Source: Verrucomicrobiota bacterium (lineage in GTDB: Bacteria > Verrucomicrobiota > Verrucomicrobiia > Limisphaerales > J093). Taken from it: a DNA stretch of 37,888 nucleotides. This document shows positions 8,593-16,051 of the stretch, one piece after another (the stretch's first letter is position 1; each line of letters starts with the position of its first letter). Under the pieces are notes generated by a model, which saw only the letters and a list, made by a program, of their open reading frames with translations, had not been told where the DNA came from and did no database searches. Position numbers and translations under genes: made by a program. Location of the stretch: contig VHCO01000048.1 in NCBI GenBank assembly GCA_016871715.1, positions 1 to 37,888 on the forward strand. Reading direction: 5' to 3'.

Positions 8593-10671
8593 ATGGCCAC
8601 CCGTAAGTCAGGCTGGAGCGGGCTCAGGAAGAACGGCGACCTGGTGCTGACCGTCGGGGTGTTCGCCATCATTCTGCTGTTGATCCTGCCGATCTCGCCG
8701 TTGCTGCTGGATACCCTGTTGGCCGTGAGCATCGCCCTCTCGTTGCTGGTGATGCTCGTGATCCTCTACGTGCGCGAACCGGCGGACTTCACCGGTTTCC
8801 CCACCCTGCTCCTCTTCATCACGCTCTACCGCTTGGCCCTCAATATCGCCTCGACCCGGCTCATCCTGCTCGACGGCTATGCCGGCCATATCATCGACGC
8901 CTTCGGTAACTTTGTCGTGCGCGGCAACTACGTCGTCGGCTTTGTCGTCTTCTTCATCCTGGTGGTGGTCAACTTCGTCGTCATCACCAAGGGCGCCGGC
9001 CGCATCGCCGAGGTCGCCGCCCGCTTCACCCTCGATGCCATGCCCGGCAAACAGATGTCCATCGACGCCGAGATGAACGCGGGCCTGATCGGTGAAGCCG
9101 AAGCACGCGCCCGCCGGCGGCGAGTCGAGCAAGAGGCGGATTTCTACGGGGCGATGGACGGCGCCAGTAAGTTCGTCCGCGGCGATGCGATCGCCGCGAT
9201 CCTGGTCACCCTGATCAATGTCTTGGGCGGCTTTGCCATCGGCATCTTCCAAAAAGGCATGAGCCTCACCGACGCCCTCCAGCGCTACACCATCCTCTCC
9301 ATCGGCGATGGCTTGGTCTCCCAAATCCCCGCCCTCATCGTCTCCACCGCCGCCGGTATCCTCGTCACTCGCGCCGCCTCGAAAACCGACTTAGGCCAAG
9401 AACTCGGCGGCCAATTGCTCTTCTACCCCCGCGCCCTTCAGGTCCTCACCGGCATGCTCACCGTCTTTGCCCTGGTGCCCGGCCTGCCCACCACCCCCTT
9501 CCTGCTCCTGGCCTCCGCCACCGGCACCATGGCCTTCGCCCTGCGCAAACACCCTCCCACCCTCCCCGAACCCGAGCCCACCGAGCCGCGGGCCAAGCCC
9601 GCCGAAACCGCCGGCTCCCCCAGCAGCGACCGGCTCGAGAGCCTGCTGAGCGTGGATCCCCTCCAGATCGAACTCGGCTACGGCCTGGTCCCCCTAGCCG
9701 ATTCGCGCAAAGGCGGCGACCTGATCGAACGCGTGACCGGCGTGCGCCGCACCTTCGCCCAAGAGATGGGCCTCATCGTGCCGCCCATCCGCTTGCGCGA
9801 TAACCTCCAGGCCGGCGCCAATGAATACCGCTTCCTCATCCACGGCCACGCCGTCGCTCGCGGCGAACTGATGCCGGGCCATTGGCTCGCCATGAACGCC
9901 ACCGCCAGTCGCGTGGCGCTCAAAGGCGTGCCCACGGTCGAACCCGTCTTCCAGTTGCCGGCCACTTGGGTCAACGACGTCGAACGCAAACATGCCGAAG
10001 TCAACGGATACACCGTAGTCGATGCCGCCTCGGTGTTGGTCACCCACCTCTCGGAAACCGTCAAACGCCACTGCCATACCCTGCTCGGGCGCCAAGATGT
10101 CCAGGCCCTGCTCGACAACCTCAAACAGTCCCAACCCACCGTGGTTAACGAGCTCATCCCCGCCCAGTTAACCGTCGGCCACGTGCAGCGCATCCTGCAG
10201 AACCTCTTGGCCGAAGGCGTCTCGATCCGCAACTTGACCGGTATCCTCGAACGGGTCAGTGACCATGCCCCCGCCACGAAAAACCCGGACGAACTGTCCG
10301 AACAAGCCCGTCGCGCCTTGGGCGCCCAGCTCACCAAACCGCTCCTGACCGAGAGCGGCGCCCTGCGCGTCATCACCCTCGATCCGCGCCTGGAACAGCA
10401 GATCGCTCAAGGCCTGCGCCAAACCCCCACCGACACCACGCTCACCCTCGAGCCCAAGCTGGCACGGTTCCTCGTCGAGGCCCTCTCCAAACAGTTCCAG
10501 CAAATGATCGCCGCCGGCCAGTCTCCTGTGATCCTGTGCTCGCCCCTGCTGCGCCTTGGGCTGCGCCGCTTCTTCGAAAGCACTTTCTCCGACTTCACCG
10601 TCTTGTCGTATGCGGAAATCCCGCCCCGGGTCGAACTCCAGAACGCGCTCACCATTCCCTGCCCAGAGTAA
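8593..10671 (+). CDS. flhA: Flagellar export apparatus protein FlhA
   Basis: The 692-residue product has the full FlhA length. N-terminal membrane helices span ~15-325 (ILLLILPISPLLLDTLLAVS), with the conserved cytoplasmic loop containing FTLDAMPGKQMSIDAEMNAGLI and the FHIPEP-region NVLGGFAIGIFQKGMS. The C-terminal cytoplasmic domain (~345-692) includes DPLQIELGYGLVPLAD and the RILQNLLAEGVSIRNL segment. FlhA forms the nonameric ring that receives substrate-chaperone complexes and couples proton motive force to export. It follows flhB by 79 bp and precedes flhF by 6 bp. Confidence 0.96.
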   Translation: MATRKSGWSGLRKNGDLVLTVGVFAIILLLILPISPLLLDTLLAVSIALSLLVMLVILYVREPADFTGFPTLLLFITLYRLALNIASTRLILLDGYAGHIIDAFGNFVVRGNYVVGFVVFFILVVVNFVVITKGAGRIAEVAARFTLDAMPGKQMSIDAEMNAGLIGEAEARARRRRVEQEADFYGAMDGASKFVRGDAIAAILVTLINVLGGFAIGIFQKGMSLTDALQRYTILSIGDGLVSQIPALIVSTAAGILVTRAASKTDLGQELGGQLLFYPRALQVLTGMLTVFALVPGLPTTPFLLLASATGTMAFALRKHPPTLPEPEPTEPRAKPAETAGSPSSDRLESLLSVDPLQIELGYGLVPLADSRKGGDLIERVTGVRRTFAQEMGLIVPPIRLRDNLQAGANEYRFLIHGHAVARGELMPGHWLAMNATASRVALKGVPTVEPVFQLPATWVNDVERKHAEVNGYTVVDAASVLVTHLSETVKRHCHTLLGRQDVQALLDNLKQSQPTVVNELIPAQLTVGHVQRILQNLLAEGVSIRNLTGILERVSDHAPATKNPDELSEQARRALGAQLTKPLLTESGALRVITLDPRLEQQIAQGLRQTPTDTTLTLEPKLARFLVEALSKQFQQMIAAGQSPVILCSPLLRLGLRRFFESTFSDFTVLSYAEIPPRVELQNALTIPCPE

Positions 10672-10677
10672 CCCCGC

Positions 10678-11748
10678 ATGAATGTCGTCCCCTTCATCGC
10701 CGAGTCCGCCGCCGACGCCGTCGCCCAAATCCGCGACCAACTCGGCCCGGAAGCCGTCGTCCTCAACGTCCGCCAACTCCCCGGCCAAGGCCTCTCCCGC
10801 CTCTGGCAAAGCCCGCGTCTGGAAGTGCTGGCCTACGTGCCGGAGGCGCCTGCCCCCGAGCCCGATCCGCTGCTGGACCTCCGCCGCCAAATCGCCGAAC
10901 TCCGCCATCAACTGACCACGACAACCACCACGCCGCCCCCAGGACCCCCAACCGAACCGCGCGCCATAACCCCCGAAACCCGCCCACCTCTCCCGGGCGG
11001 CTGGCACGTGCCCGCCATGCTCGAAAGCCTCGGCGTCCTGCCCATCTACGCCCAGCGCGTGCTCGAGTCGTTGCGTGCCCGACATGGCGACCCCGCCCCG
11101 GCACAACTGTCCGAAGAGTTGGCCCTCCTGCGTCTGGCTTTGGGACAGATGTGGCGGAAGTTGCCGAGCTCCGAGCCAACCGCCGGCAAAGAACTCCACC
11201 TCTTCCTCGGCGCACCCGGCGTGGGCAAGACCACCTGCCTCTGCAAATGGCTCGCCCACGCCACCCTGCTCGAGGGCCGTACCGCGGAGGTCCTGCGCCT
11301 GGACGGCCCCACCGCGAACACCGCCGAGTCGCTCAGCATCTACGGCGACATCCTCGGTGTGCCCGTGCACCGATTCCACGACCCTGACCTCAGCCTCACC
11401 GACGCCGAGCTAGTCTTTGTGGATGTCCCCGGTGTCCCCAGCGCCGAGGCCGGCGCCCTGCAAGCCCTGCTCGGTTCACTCGACCAAATCGCTCATCCCC
11501 AGGTACATCTCGTCCTCAACGCCGCCTACGAAGCCCCCGCCCTCCTCAGCCAAGTTCGCGCCTTCTCGACCCTCCCCGTTCAGGACCTGGTCGTCACCCA
11601 CCTGGATGAAGAAGCGCGCTGGGGCAAACTCTGGAACTTGGTGCTCGGAACGAACTATCCACTGCGATTCCTGAGCGCCGGGCAAAATGTACCCGGCGAC
11701 TTCCGCCCCGCCTCGGCCGACCTGCTCCTGGGTCGTCTCCGCCCTTAG
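10678..11748 (+). CDS. flhF: Divergent FlhF-like SRP-family GTPase
   Basis: A 356-residue protein with the FlhF plan: an N-terminal B domain (IRDQLGPEAVVLNVRQL), a Pro/Thr-rich linker (~75-105), an N domain helical bundle, and a C-terminal G domain. G1 is GAPGVGKTT (178-186), G4 is THLDE (307-311, usually TKLDE). G3 reads DVPG (249-252) rather than DTAG. The DTYRIGA-type catalytic stretch expected after G1 is replaced by LDGPTANTAES before LSIYGDILGVPV, so the usual Asp/Arg pair is missing. FlhF normally places flagella at the pole with the ATPase FlhG; no FlhG follows here. GTP binding seems likely, hydrolysis uncertain. Confidence 0.85.
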   Translation: MNVVPFIAESAADAVAQIRDQLGPEAVVLNVRQLPGQGLSRLWQSPRLEVLAYVPEAPAPEPDPLLDLRRQIAELRHQLTTTTTTPPPGPPTEPRAITPETRPPLPGGWHVPAMLESLGVLPIYAQRVLESLRARHGDPAPAQLSEELALLRLALGQMWRKLPSSEPTAGKELHLFLGAPGVGKTTCLCKWLAHATLLEGRTAEVLRLDGPTANTAESLSIYGDILGVPVHRFHDPDLSLTDAELVFVDVPGVPSAEAGALQALLGSLDQIAHPQVHLVLNAAYEAPALLSQVRAFSTLPVQDLVVTHLDEEARWGKLWNLVLGTNYPLRFLSAGQNVPGDFRPASADLLLGRLRP

Positions 11749-11790
11749 CCCACCACCTTTCGCCTCATGACCGCACAACTCTTCCCCACG

Positions 11791-11806
11791 TGGCAAACCT
11801 CTTGCT
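11791..11806 (+). promoter_or_regulatory. Sigma-54 promoter upstream of the fliA-mot genes
   Basis: The sequence TGGCAA-ACCTC-TTGCT has the -24 GG and -12 GC elements with the required 10-bp interval (consensus TGGCAC-N5-TTGCA). Transcription would start near 11816-11817, just upstream of ATG 11833 and downstream of the alternative ATG 11767. This sits after flhF in a short gap and would drive the small membrane gene, fliA and motA. Sigma-54 control of middle flagellar genes is known in polar flagellates such as Vibrio and Pseudomonas. Confidence 0.65.
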
Positions 11807-11832
11807 TCGCACCTCGGCGGCATGTGTGGCCT

Positions 11833-12069
11833 ATGAAACTATTGATGCTGGTCGGTGGCTTCGTCGGGTTTCTCATCGGATTGGCCTTCGCCTGGCAGAC
11901 CGAAGGGCAGTGGCCCGCGATCCTCTGGCGCGCCAGTCTGGCGGCCTACTTGGCCGGTTGGCTCATGCGGTGGTGGGGCAAAACCTGGGTCCGCTGCCTC
12001 GAACAAGTGCAAGCCCAGCGCCTGGCCGAGGCCCAACCTGAGTCCGCTCCCGCTGCACACACCCCTTAA
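11833..12069 (+). CDS. Small membrane protein between flhF and fliA, unknown function
   Basis: This 78-residue protein (MKLLMLVGGF...) has two predicted membrane helices, about residues 3-20 and 28-45, then a charged/Trp-rich stretch (RWWGKTWVRCLEQVQAQRLAE) and a Pro/Ala tail. I do not recognise a family. A longer form from ATG 11767 (100 aa) is possible, but a strong sigma-54 promoter match lies between the two ATGs and predicts an RNA that starts after 11767, so the shorter start is chosen. It occupies the slot where flhG is often found in polar-flagellum clusters, and its stop is 3 bp before fliA. A motility-linked membrane role is only an inference from context. Confidence 0.65.
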   Translation: MKLLMLVGGFVGFLIGLAFAWQTEGQWPAILWRASLAAYLAGWLMRWWGKTWVRCLEQVQAQRLAEAQPESAPAAHTP

Positions 12070-12072
12070 CCT

Positions 12073-12897
12073 ATGAGTGCTCCCTCTACCTTCCTCGAAG
12101 AGCCCCACCCCTTGGCCCCGGATAAACCCGCGTCCCGAGCCGAACTGCGCAAGCGCTACCGCCACGTCGCCCCCGGCAGCCCCCGCGAGGAAGAACTCGT
12201 CAAACAACACTTGCCCCTGGTCAAACACGTCGTCGGACGACTCGCCATGACTCTCCCCGCACATGTGGACCTGGACGACCTCCACAGCGCCGGCCTGGTC
12301 GGCCTCCTCAACGCTGTGCGCCAATTCGATCCCGACAACGGCACCGCCTTCGAGACCTACGCCCGCCTGCGCATCCGCGGCGCCATCTTCGACGAACTCC
12401 GCCGCCTCGATTGGGTCCCCCGCTCCGTCCACGCCAAAGCCCGGCGGGTCCAGACCGTGCTCCAGGAACTCGAACAGCAGAAAGGCGAGATCCCCACCAA
12501 CGCCGAGATGGCCCGCGCCCTCAAGCTGTCCCTCCCCGAGTACGAGGAGTTGCTCGAGGAGATCCGGCCCGTCTGTTTCGTCTGCCTCGATTCAGCTCAC
12601 CACAGCGGCGAGGGCGATACCGGGGGCAGTCATTACGAAACCGTCAGCGATCCTGCCCAACAGGACCCGGTCGAGTGCACCTCCCGGCGGGAGTTGGCCC
12701 GGCTGATCGCCGAGCGCCTCGAGCAACTCCCGGAAATGCAACGCAAGGTTCTGGCCCTTTACTACTTCGAAGACCTCCGCCTGCGGGAAATCGCCGAGGT
12801 CTTTGGCCTGACCGAGTCGCGCATCTGCCAAATCCACGCCCAGGCCATCCTCGCGATCAAGTCCTACCTCCAACGCTTCGAGGCCTCCCCCAATTGA
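12073..12897 (+). CDS. fliA: Flagellar sigma factor FliA (sigma-28)
   Basis: The 274-residue protein carries sigma-70 family regions in order. Region 2 (~45-120) contains HLPLVKHVVGRLA, DLDDLHSAGLVGLLNAV, DNGTAFETYARLRIRGAIFDELR and DWVPRSVH. Region 3 (~120-185) follows, then region 4 (~210-265) with LPEMQRKVLALYYFEDLRLREIA and the helix-turn-helix LTESRICQIHAQAI. The RGAIFDELRRLDWVPRS stretch is diagnostic for the FliA/WhiG group. It would direct RNA polymerase to late genes such as flagellin. An N-terminal ~35-residue extension is weakly conserved. No flgM anti-sigma gene was recognised in the window. The likely promoter is the sigma-54 site at 11791-11806. Confidence 0.95.
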   Translation: MSAPSTFLEEPHPLAPDKPASRAELRKRYRHVAPGSPREEELVKQHLPLVKHVVGRLAMTLPAHVDLDDLHSAGLVGLLNAVRQFDPDNGTAFETYARLRIRGAIFDELRRLDWVPRSVHAKARRVQTVLQELEQQKGEIPTNAEMARALKLSLPEYEELLEEIRPVCFVCLDSAHHSGEGDTGGSHYETVSDPAQQDPVECTSRRELARLIAERLEQLPEMQRKVLALYYFEDLRLREIAEVFGLTESRICQIHAQAILAIKSYLQRFEASPN

Positions 12898-12919
12898 CTG
12901 AACCCTCACCCCTGCCACC

Positions 12920-13783
12920 ATGATCATCCTGCTGGGAGCACTGATCGTCACAGCCTCGGTCATCGGTGGCTTCCTCATGGCCCACGGCAAACTCTTCACC
13001 CTCCTCCAGTGGGCCGAGTTCGTCGTCATTCTCGGCAGCGCCTTCGGCGCCATGGTCACCATGTCGCCCAAAAAGGTCCTGCTCGACCTCTTCAAGCTCA
13101 CCCTCAAAGCCCTCAAGGGCGCCCCCTACAACAAGGCCGCCTACGAAGACCTCCTCAAAGCGCTCTACGAACTGTTCATGCTCGGCCGCCGCAACGGCAT
13201 GATCGCCCTCGAAGAGCATGTCATGAACCCCCAAAACAGCCCCATCTTCTCCAAGTACCCTTCGTTCCTCAAAAACCATCATGCCGTCGAGTTCCTCTGC
13301 AATAGCCTCCGCCCCATCATCGACGGCAAAATCAAACCCGACCAACTCAAACTCATCCTCGACATCGAACTCGAAAGCCGCCAAGCCGAACACCACGCCC
13401 CCGTCAACGTCCTCACCCGCACCGCCGACTCGATGCCCGGCTTCGGCATCGTCGCCGCGGTCCTAGGCATCGTCGTCACCATGGGCTCGATCGGCGGCCC
13501 CGTCGACATGATCGGCAAACACGTCGCCGCCGCTCTGGTCGGCACCTTCCTCGGCATCTTGGTCTGCTACGGCTACCTCAGTCCCCTGGCCATGAACCTC
13601 GAATTCCTCGGTGCCGCCGAATTCGCCTACGCCAAGTGCATCGCCGATTCGGTCGTCGGCTTCGCCCATGGCATGGCCCCGATCATGGCCGTCGAGGTCG
13701 CACGCCGCGGCCTCAGCTCCGACGTCCAACCTTCCGCCGATGAACTGGAACAAATGCTCAAGAGCGTCGGCAAAGGCAAGTAG
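12920..13783 (+). CDS. motA: Flagellar motor stator protein MotA
   Basis: A 287-residue protein with four membrane segments. The first pair lies near residues 1-52 (IILLGALIVTASVIGGFLMA and WAEFVVILGSAFGAMV); the second pair is at ~170-222 (PGFGIVAAVLGIVVTMGSIGG, AALVGTFLGILVCYGYLSPLA). The large cytoplasmic loop carries the charged residues that contact FliG. The FGIVAAVLGIVVTM and GPVDMIGKHVAAALVGTFLG motifs are typical of MotA/PomA. With MotB it forms the ion channel that drives rotation. It starts 22 bp after fliA. The downstream 127-bp gap before motB is unusual for this pair. Confidence 0.95.
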   Translation: MIILLGALIVTASVIGGFLMAHGKLFTLLQWAEFVVILGSAFGAMVTMSPKKVLLDLFKLTLKALKGAPYNKAAYEDLLKALYELFMLGRRNGMIALEEHVMNPQNSPIFSKYPSFLKNHHAVEFLCNSLRPIIDGKIKPDQLKLILDIELESRQAEHHAPVNVLTRTADSMPGFGIVAAVLGIVVTMGSIGGPVDMIGKHVAAALVGTFLGILVCYGYLSPLAMNLEFLGAAEFAYAKCIADSVVGFAHGMAPIMAVEVARRGLSSDVQPSADELEQMLKSVGKGK

Positions 13784-13852
13784 GCCCAACCCACCTCCCC
13801 GCCGCTCGCCGCGTCCCCCAACCCAACCACCCAGCCCCGTCCCAGCCCCGGC

Positions 13853-13880
13853 TCAAGCCATGCCCCTCGCCTGCCGATAG
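13853..13880 (+). promoter_or_regulatory. Candidate sigma-28 promoter upstream of motB
   Basis: TCAA (13853-13856), a 16-nt spacer and GCCGATAG (13873-13880) resemble the flagellar sigma-28 consensus TAAA-N15/16-GCCGATAA. The -10 matches at 7 of 8 positions; the -35 is weaker. Transcription would begin near 13888, about 23 nt before the motB ATG. It would explain the gap between motA and motB, and could let FliA drive motB separately. Confidence 0.35.
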
Positions 13881-13910
13881 CCATCAGGGACCAAGTGCGT
13901 CCGGGCACAC

Positions 13911-14645
13911 ATGAGCGCAAAGGGCGGCCATAGCGGCGGATCGTGGAAAGTGGCGTATGCAGATTTTGTGACTGCCATGATGGCCTTGTTTCTCGTGCTC
14001 TGGCTCACCAGCCAGGACCAGAAAATCCGCGATGCCGTCGAACGCGCCTTCAACCACCCTTACACCGTCCTCACCGACCGCGGCCTGGGCGTCATGCCCG
14101 GCCAAAACCCGGAAAACCAGAAACGGCCCGACAGCCGCCGCGATGCCACCGCGAAGGCCGAGCTCGACTTGCTCCGCCAGATCAACCAAGACCTCCTGCA
14201 GTCCCTTAGCATCGAAAACCAAGACGAACTCCGACCCACCATCCGGCTCGAACTCCTCCCCGACGGCCTGCGCGTCAGCGTCTTCGACCGCGCCCGCCGA
14301 GCCATCTTCCAGACCGAGACCGCCGAACTCACCCACTACGGTAAGTGGGTCTTGAGCACCCTCGCCTGGACCGTCTCCCGCTACCCCAGCTTCAAAATCG
14401 AGGTCGAAGGTCATACCGAACAAAAAGCGCCCCCCACACCCGCCGCGGTCGACCGCTGGCAATTGACGTCCGATCGGGCCAACGCCGCGCGCCGCATGCT
14501 CGTCGAACAAGGCGTCTTCAACGCCCAAATCCGCCGCGTCGTCGGTTATGCCGATACCATCCCCCTGCCGGACGCCGACCCCACCGACGAAGCCAACCGA
14601 CGCGTTACCATCATGCTCAAGCTCGATCCCACCAAGTACCTCTGA
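13911..14645 (+). CDS. motB: Flagellar motor stator protein MotB
   Basis: A 244-residue protein with the MotB N-terminus: a GGxxG-rich lead (KGGHSGGSWKVAYADF) and one membrane helix containing the ion-carrying Asp18 in YADFVTAMMALFLVLWL. A plug/linker region follows, then a C-terminal OmpA-like peptidoglycan-binding domain (~150-240) with FKIEVEGHTE, LTSDRANAARRMLVEQGV and DEANRRVTIML. It anchors MotA to the cell wall around the motor. The WLTSQDQKIRDAVERAF continuation after the helix is common in MotB/LafU-type proteins. A candidate sigma-28 promoter lies just upstream. Confidence 0.95.
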   Translation: MSAKGGHSGGSWKVAYADFVTAMMALFLVLWLTSQDQKIRDAVERAFNHPYTVLTDRGLGVMPGQNPENQKRPDSRRDATAKAELDLLRQINQDLLQSLSIENQDELRPTIRLELLPDGLRVSVFDRARRAIFQTETAELTHYGKWVLSTLAWTVSRYPSFKIEVEGHTEQKAPPTPAAVDRWQLTSDRANAARRMLVEQGVFNAQIRRVVGYADTIPLPDADPTDEANRRVTIMLKLDPTKYL

Positions 14646-14740
14646 ACTCCTGCCCAACGCTCCGCTCCCCTACACCACCCAACCCGCACCTCGACTCCTG
14701 ACTCCGACGTCCACCCCTCACCCTCACCTTCGCCTGCCCC

Positions 14741-15031
14741 ATGAGCCCAGACGGTTTTGTCCCCTTCCTCGCCCAGGCGCGCTCGGCCTCGGGCACCAGC
14801 CCCCAGCCCGTCCGCGTCGACATCTTGTCCGGAGATCGCTCGTCTCCGCCCTTCGAGCCTGTCCAAGTGGGACGCATGTCCCCACATGATCCGCCCGATC
14901 CCAAGCCGACCGCGCACGAATCCCACCCCGCCGAACCCAAGATCACCCTCGAGCGCGATGCCGACCGCGTCACCCACATCGTCATCGCATGCGGCTGTGG
15001 CAAGGTCATCCGCCTCGAGTGCGTCTACTGA
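14741..15031 (+). CDS. Small protein with C-terminal CGCGK...C motif, unknown function
   Basis: A 96-residue protein. The first ~65 residues are Pro/Ser-rich and probably disordered. The last 30 form a compact segment ITLERDADRVTHIVIACGCG followed by KVIRLECVY, with three cysteines in a CGC-x7-C arrangement that could bind a metal or form a half zinc ribbon. I do not know an assigned function; I have a general impression that similar Cys-containing tails occur in flagellar loci of related bacteria, which needs a search. A second ATG at 14876 would give a 51-residue core. It lies between motB and the sigma-54-driven flgF operon, on the same strand. Confidence 0.6.
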   Translation: MSPDGFVPFLAQARSASGTSPQPVRVDILSGDRSSPPFEPVQVGRMSPHDPPDPKPTAHESHPAEPKITLERDADRVTHIVIACGCGKVIRLECVY

Positions 15032-15250
15032 GCCGGACCGCTCCGCCCCAACCCTCCCCTTCTCCGCCCCGCGCGCCGGGCGCAGACGGCTTCGCTCAAC
15101 GCCCGCCACAACCCCATGGGCCTGTGCCTCCGCTCACCCGATCCACAGGCCGAGTGCGACCGGGCAAAATGTGCAGCCGGTTTGGCAACTCTTGCCCCAA
15201 GCCCGACCCGGCCCGCGCGTAACCCGCGTAAAATGAACGTTGCCGCCGCA

Positions 15251-15266
15251 TGGCACAACCGTTGCT
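15251..15266 (+). promoter_or_regulatory. Sigma-54 promoter of the flgF-flgL operon
   Basis: TGGCAC-AACCG-TTGCT matches the sigma-54 consensus TGGCAC-N5-TTGCW at every defined position. The expected start of transcription is about 15276-15277, only 4-5 nt before the flgF ATG at 15281, so the mRNA would be almost leaderless. The site opens a run of nine co-directional rod, ring and junction genes. The rest of the 15032-15280 gap shows no gene or other clear signal. Confidence 0.8.
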
Positions 15267-15280
15267 GAGCACCACTCGCC

Positions 15281-16033
15281 ATGAATGTCAGCCTGTACCA
15301 GGCCGCGGCTGCCCTCAACGCGAATGCCCGTTGGCAAGAGATCATCTCCGAGAATCTCGCCTCGAGTAACATCCCCGGCTTCAAACGCCAGGATGTCTCC
15401 TTCGCGTCCGTGCAGGCCGGCCTGCTCACGGACCCTGCCCTGAGCGGGGTGGCCGGCGCCTCCTACTCGAGCCTGCCCGCCGGCCACACCGCCACCAGCT
15501 TCGCCGCCGGCCAACTCCAAGCCACCGGCCTCGCCACCGACCTCGCCCTCGAAGGCTCCGGCTTCTTCCAGGTCCGACTCGCCAACGGCGAACTCGCCTA
15601 CACGCGCGACGGCGAATTGCGCCTCGATGCCCAAGGCCAGTTGGTCACCAAACAAGGCCACGCCATCATGGGCGTCGATGGCCCCATCGCCCTCGACCCC
15701 AGCCGACCCGACGCCCTGAGCGTTTCCCCCACCGGCGAAGTCAGTCAGGGCCGGGATAGCCGAGGCACATTGCGGTTGGTCGATTTCCAAAAACCCCACT
15801 TGCTCACCCACCTCGGCGGAGGCTACTTCCGAGCCAACGACCCCAGCCTCCTGCCCCTCCCAGCCGACGCCCGCGTCAAGCAGAACTACCTCGAAGCCGC
15901 CAATACCACCCCCGTGCACGAGATGGTCAACCTGATGACCGCCTTGCGCAGCTACCAGGCCAACCACAAAGTCATCCAAATGGCCGACGAACGCATGGGC
16001 ACCACCATCCGCGACCTGGCCGGCCTGCCGTAA
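15281..16033 (+). CDS. flgF: Flagellar proximal rod protein FlgF
   Basis: The 250-residue protein has axial-protein features. The N-terminal coil is SLYQAAAALNANARWQEIIS, then ENLASSNIPGFKRQD; the core includes LEGSGFFQVRLANGELAYTRDGELRLDAQGQLV; the C-terminal coil is VHEMVNLMTALRSYQANHKVIQ. It lies directly before flgG, the usual order for the rod pair. Its N-terminal helix (NVSLYQAAAALNANARWQEI) departs from the LYxAAsGM consensus seen in FlgG, as FlgF often does. The predicted sigma-54 transcript starts only a few bases upstream of its ATG. Confidence 0.9.
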   Translation: MNVSLYQAAAALNANARWQEIISENLASSNIPGFKRQDVSFASVQAGLLTDPALSGVAGASYSSLPAGHTATSFAAGQLQATGLATDLALEGSGFFQVRLANGELAYTRDGELRLDAQGQLVTKQGHAIMGVDGPIALDPSRPDALSVSPTGEVSQGRDSRGTLRLVDFQKPHLLTHLGGGYFRANDPSLLPLPADARVKQNYLEAANTTPVHEMVNLMTALRSYQANHKVIQMADERMGTTIRDLAGLP

Positions 16034-16051
16034 CGGTAACGCCTCTCCTCT

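Noticed and set aside
15183..15196. Additional sigma-54 promoter TGGCAACTCTTGCC
   Set aside because: The GG-to-GC interval is 8 bp instead of 10, so it cannot be a standard -24/-12 promoter; a perfect site lies 68 bp downstream.
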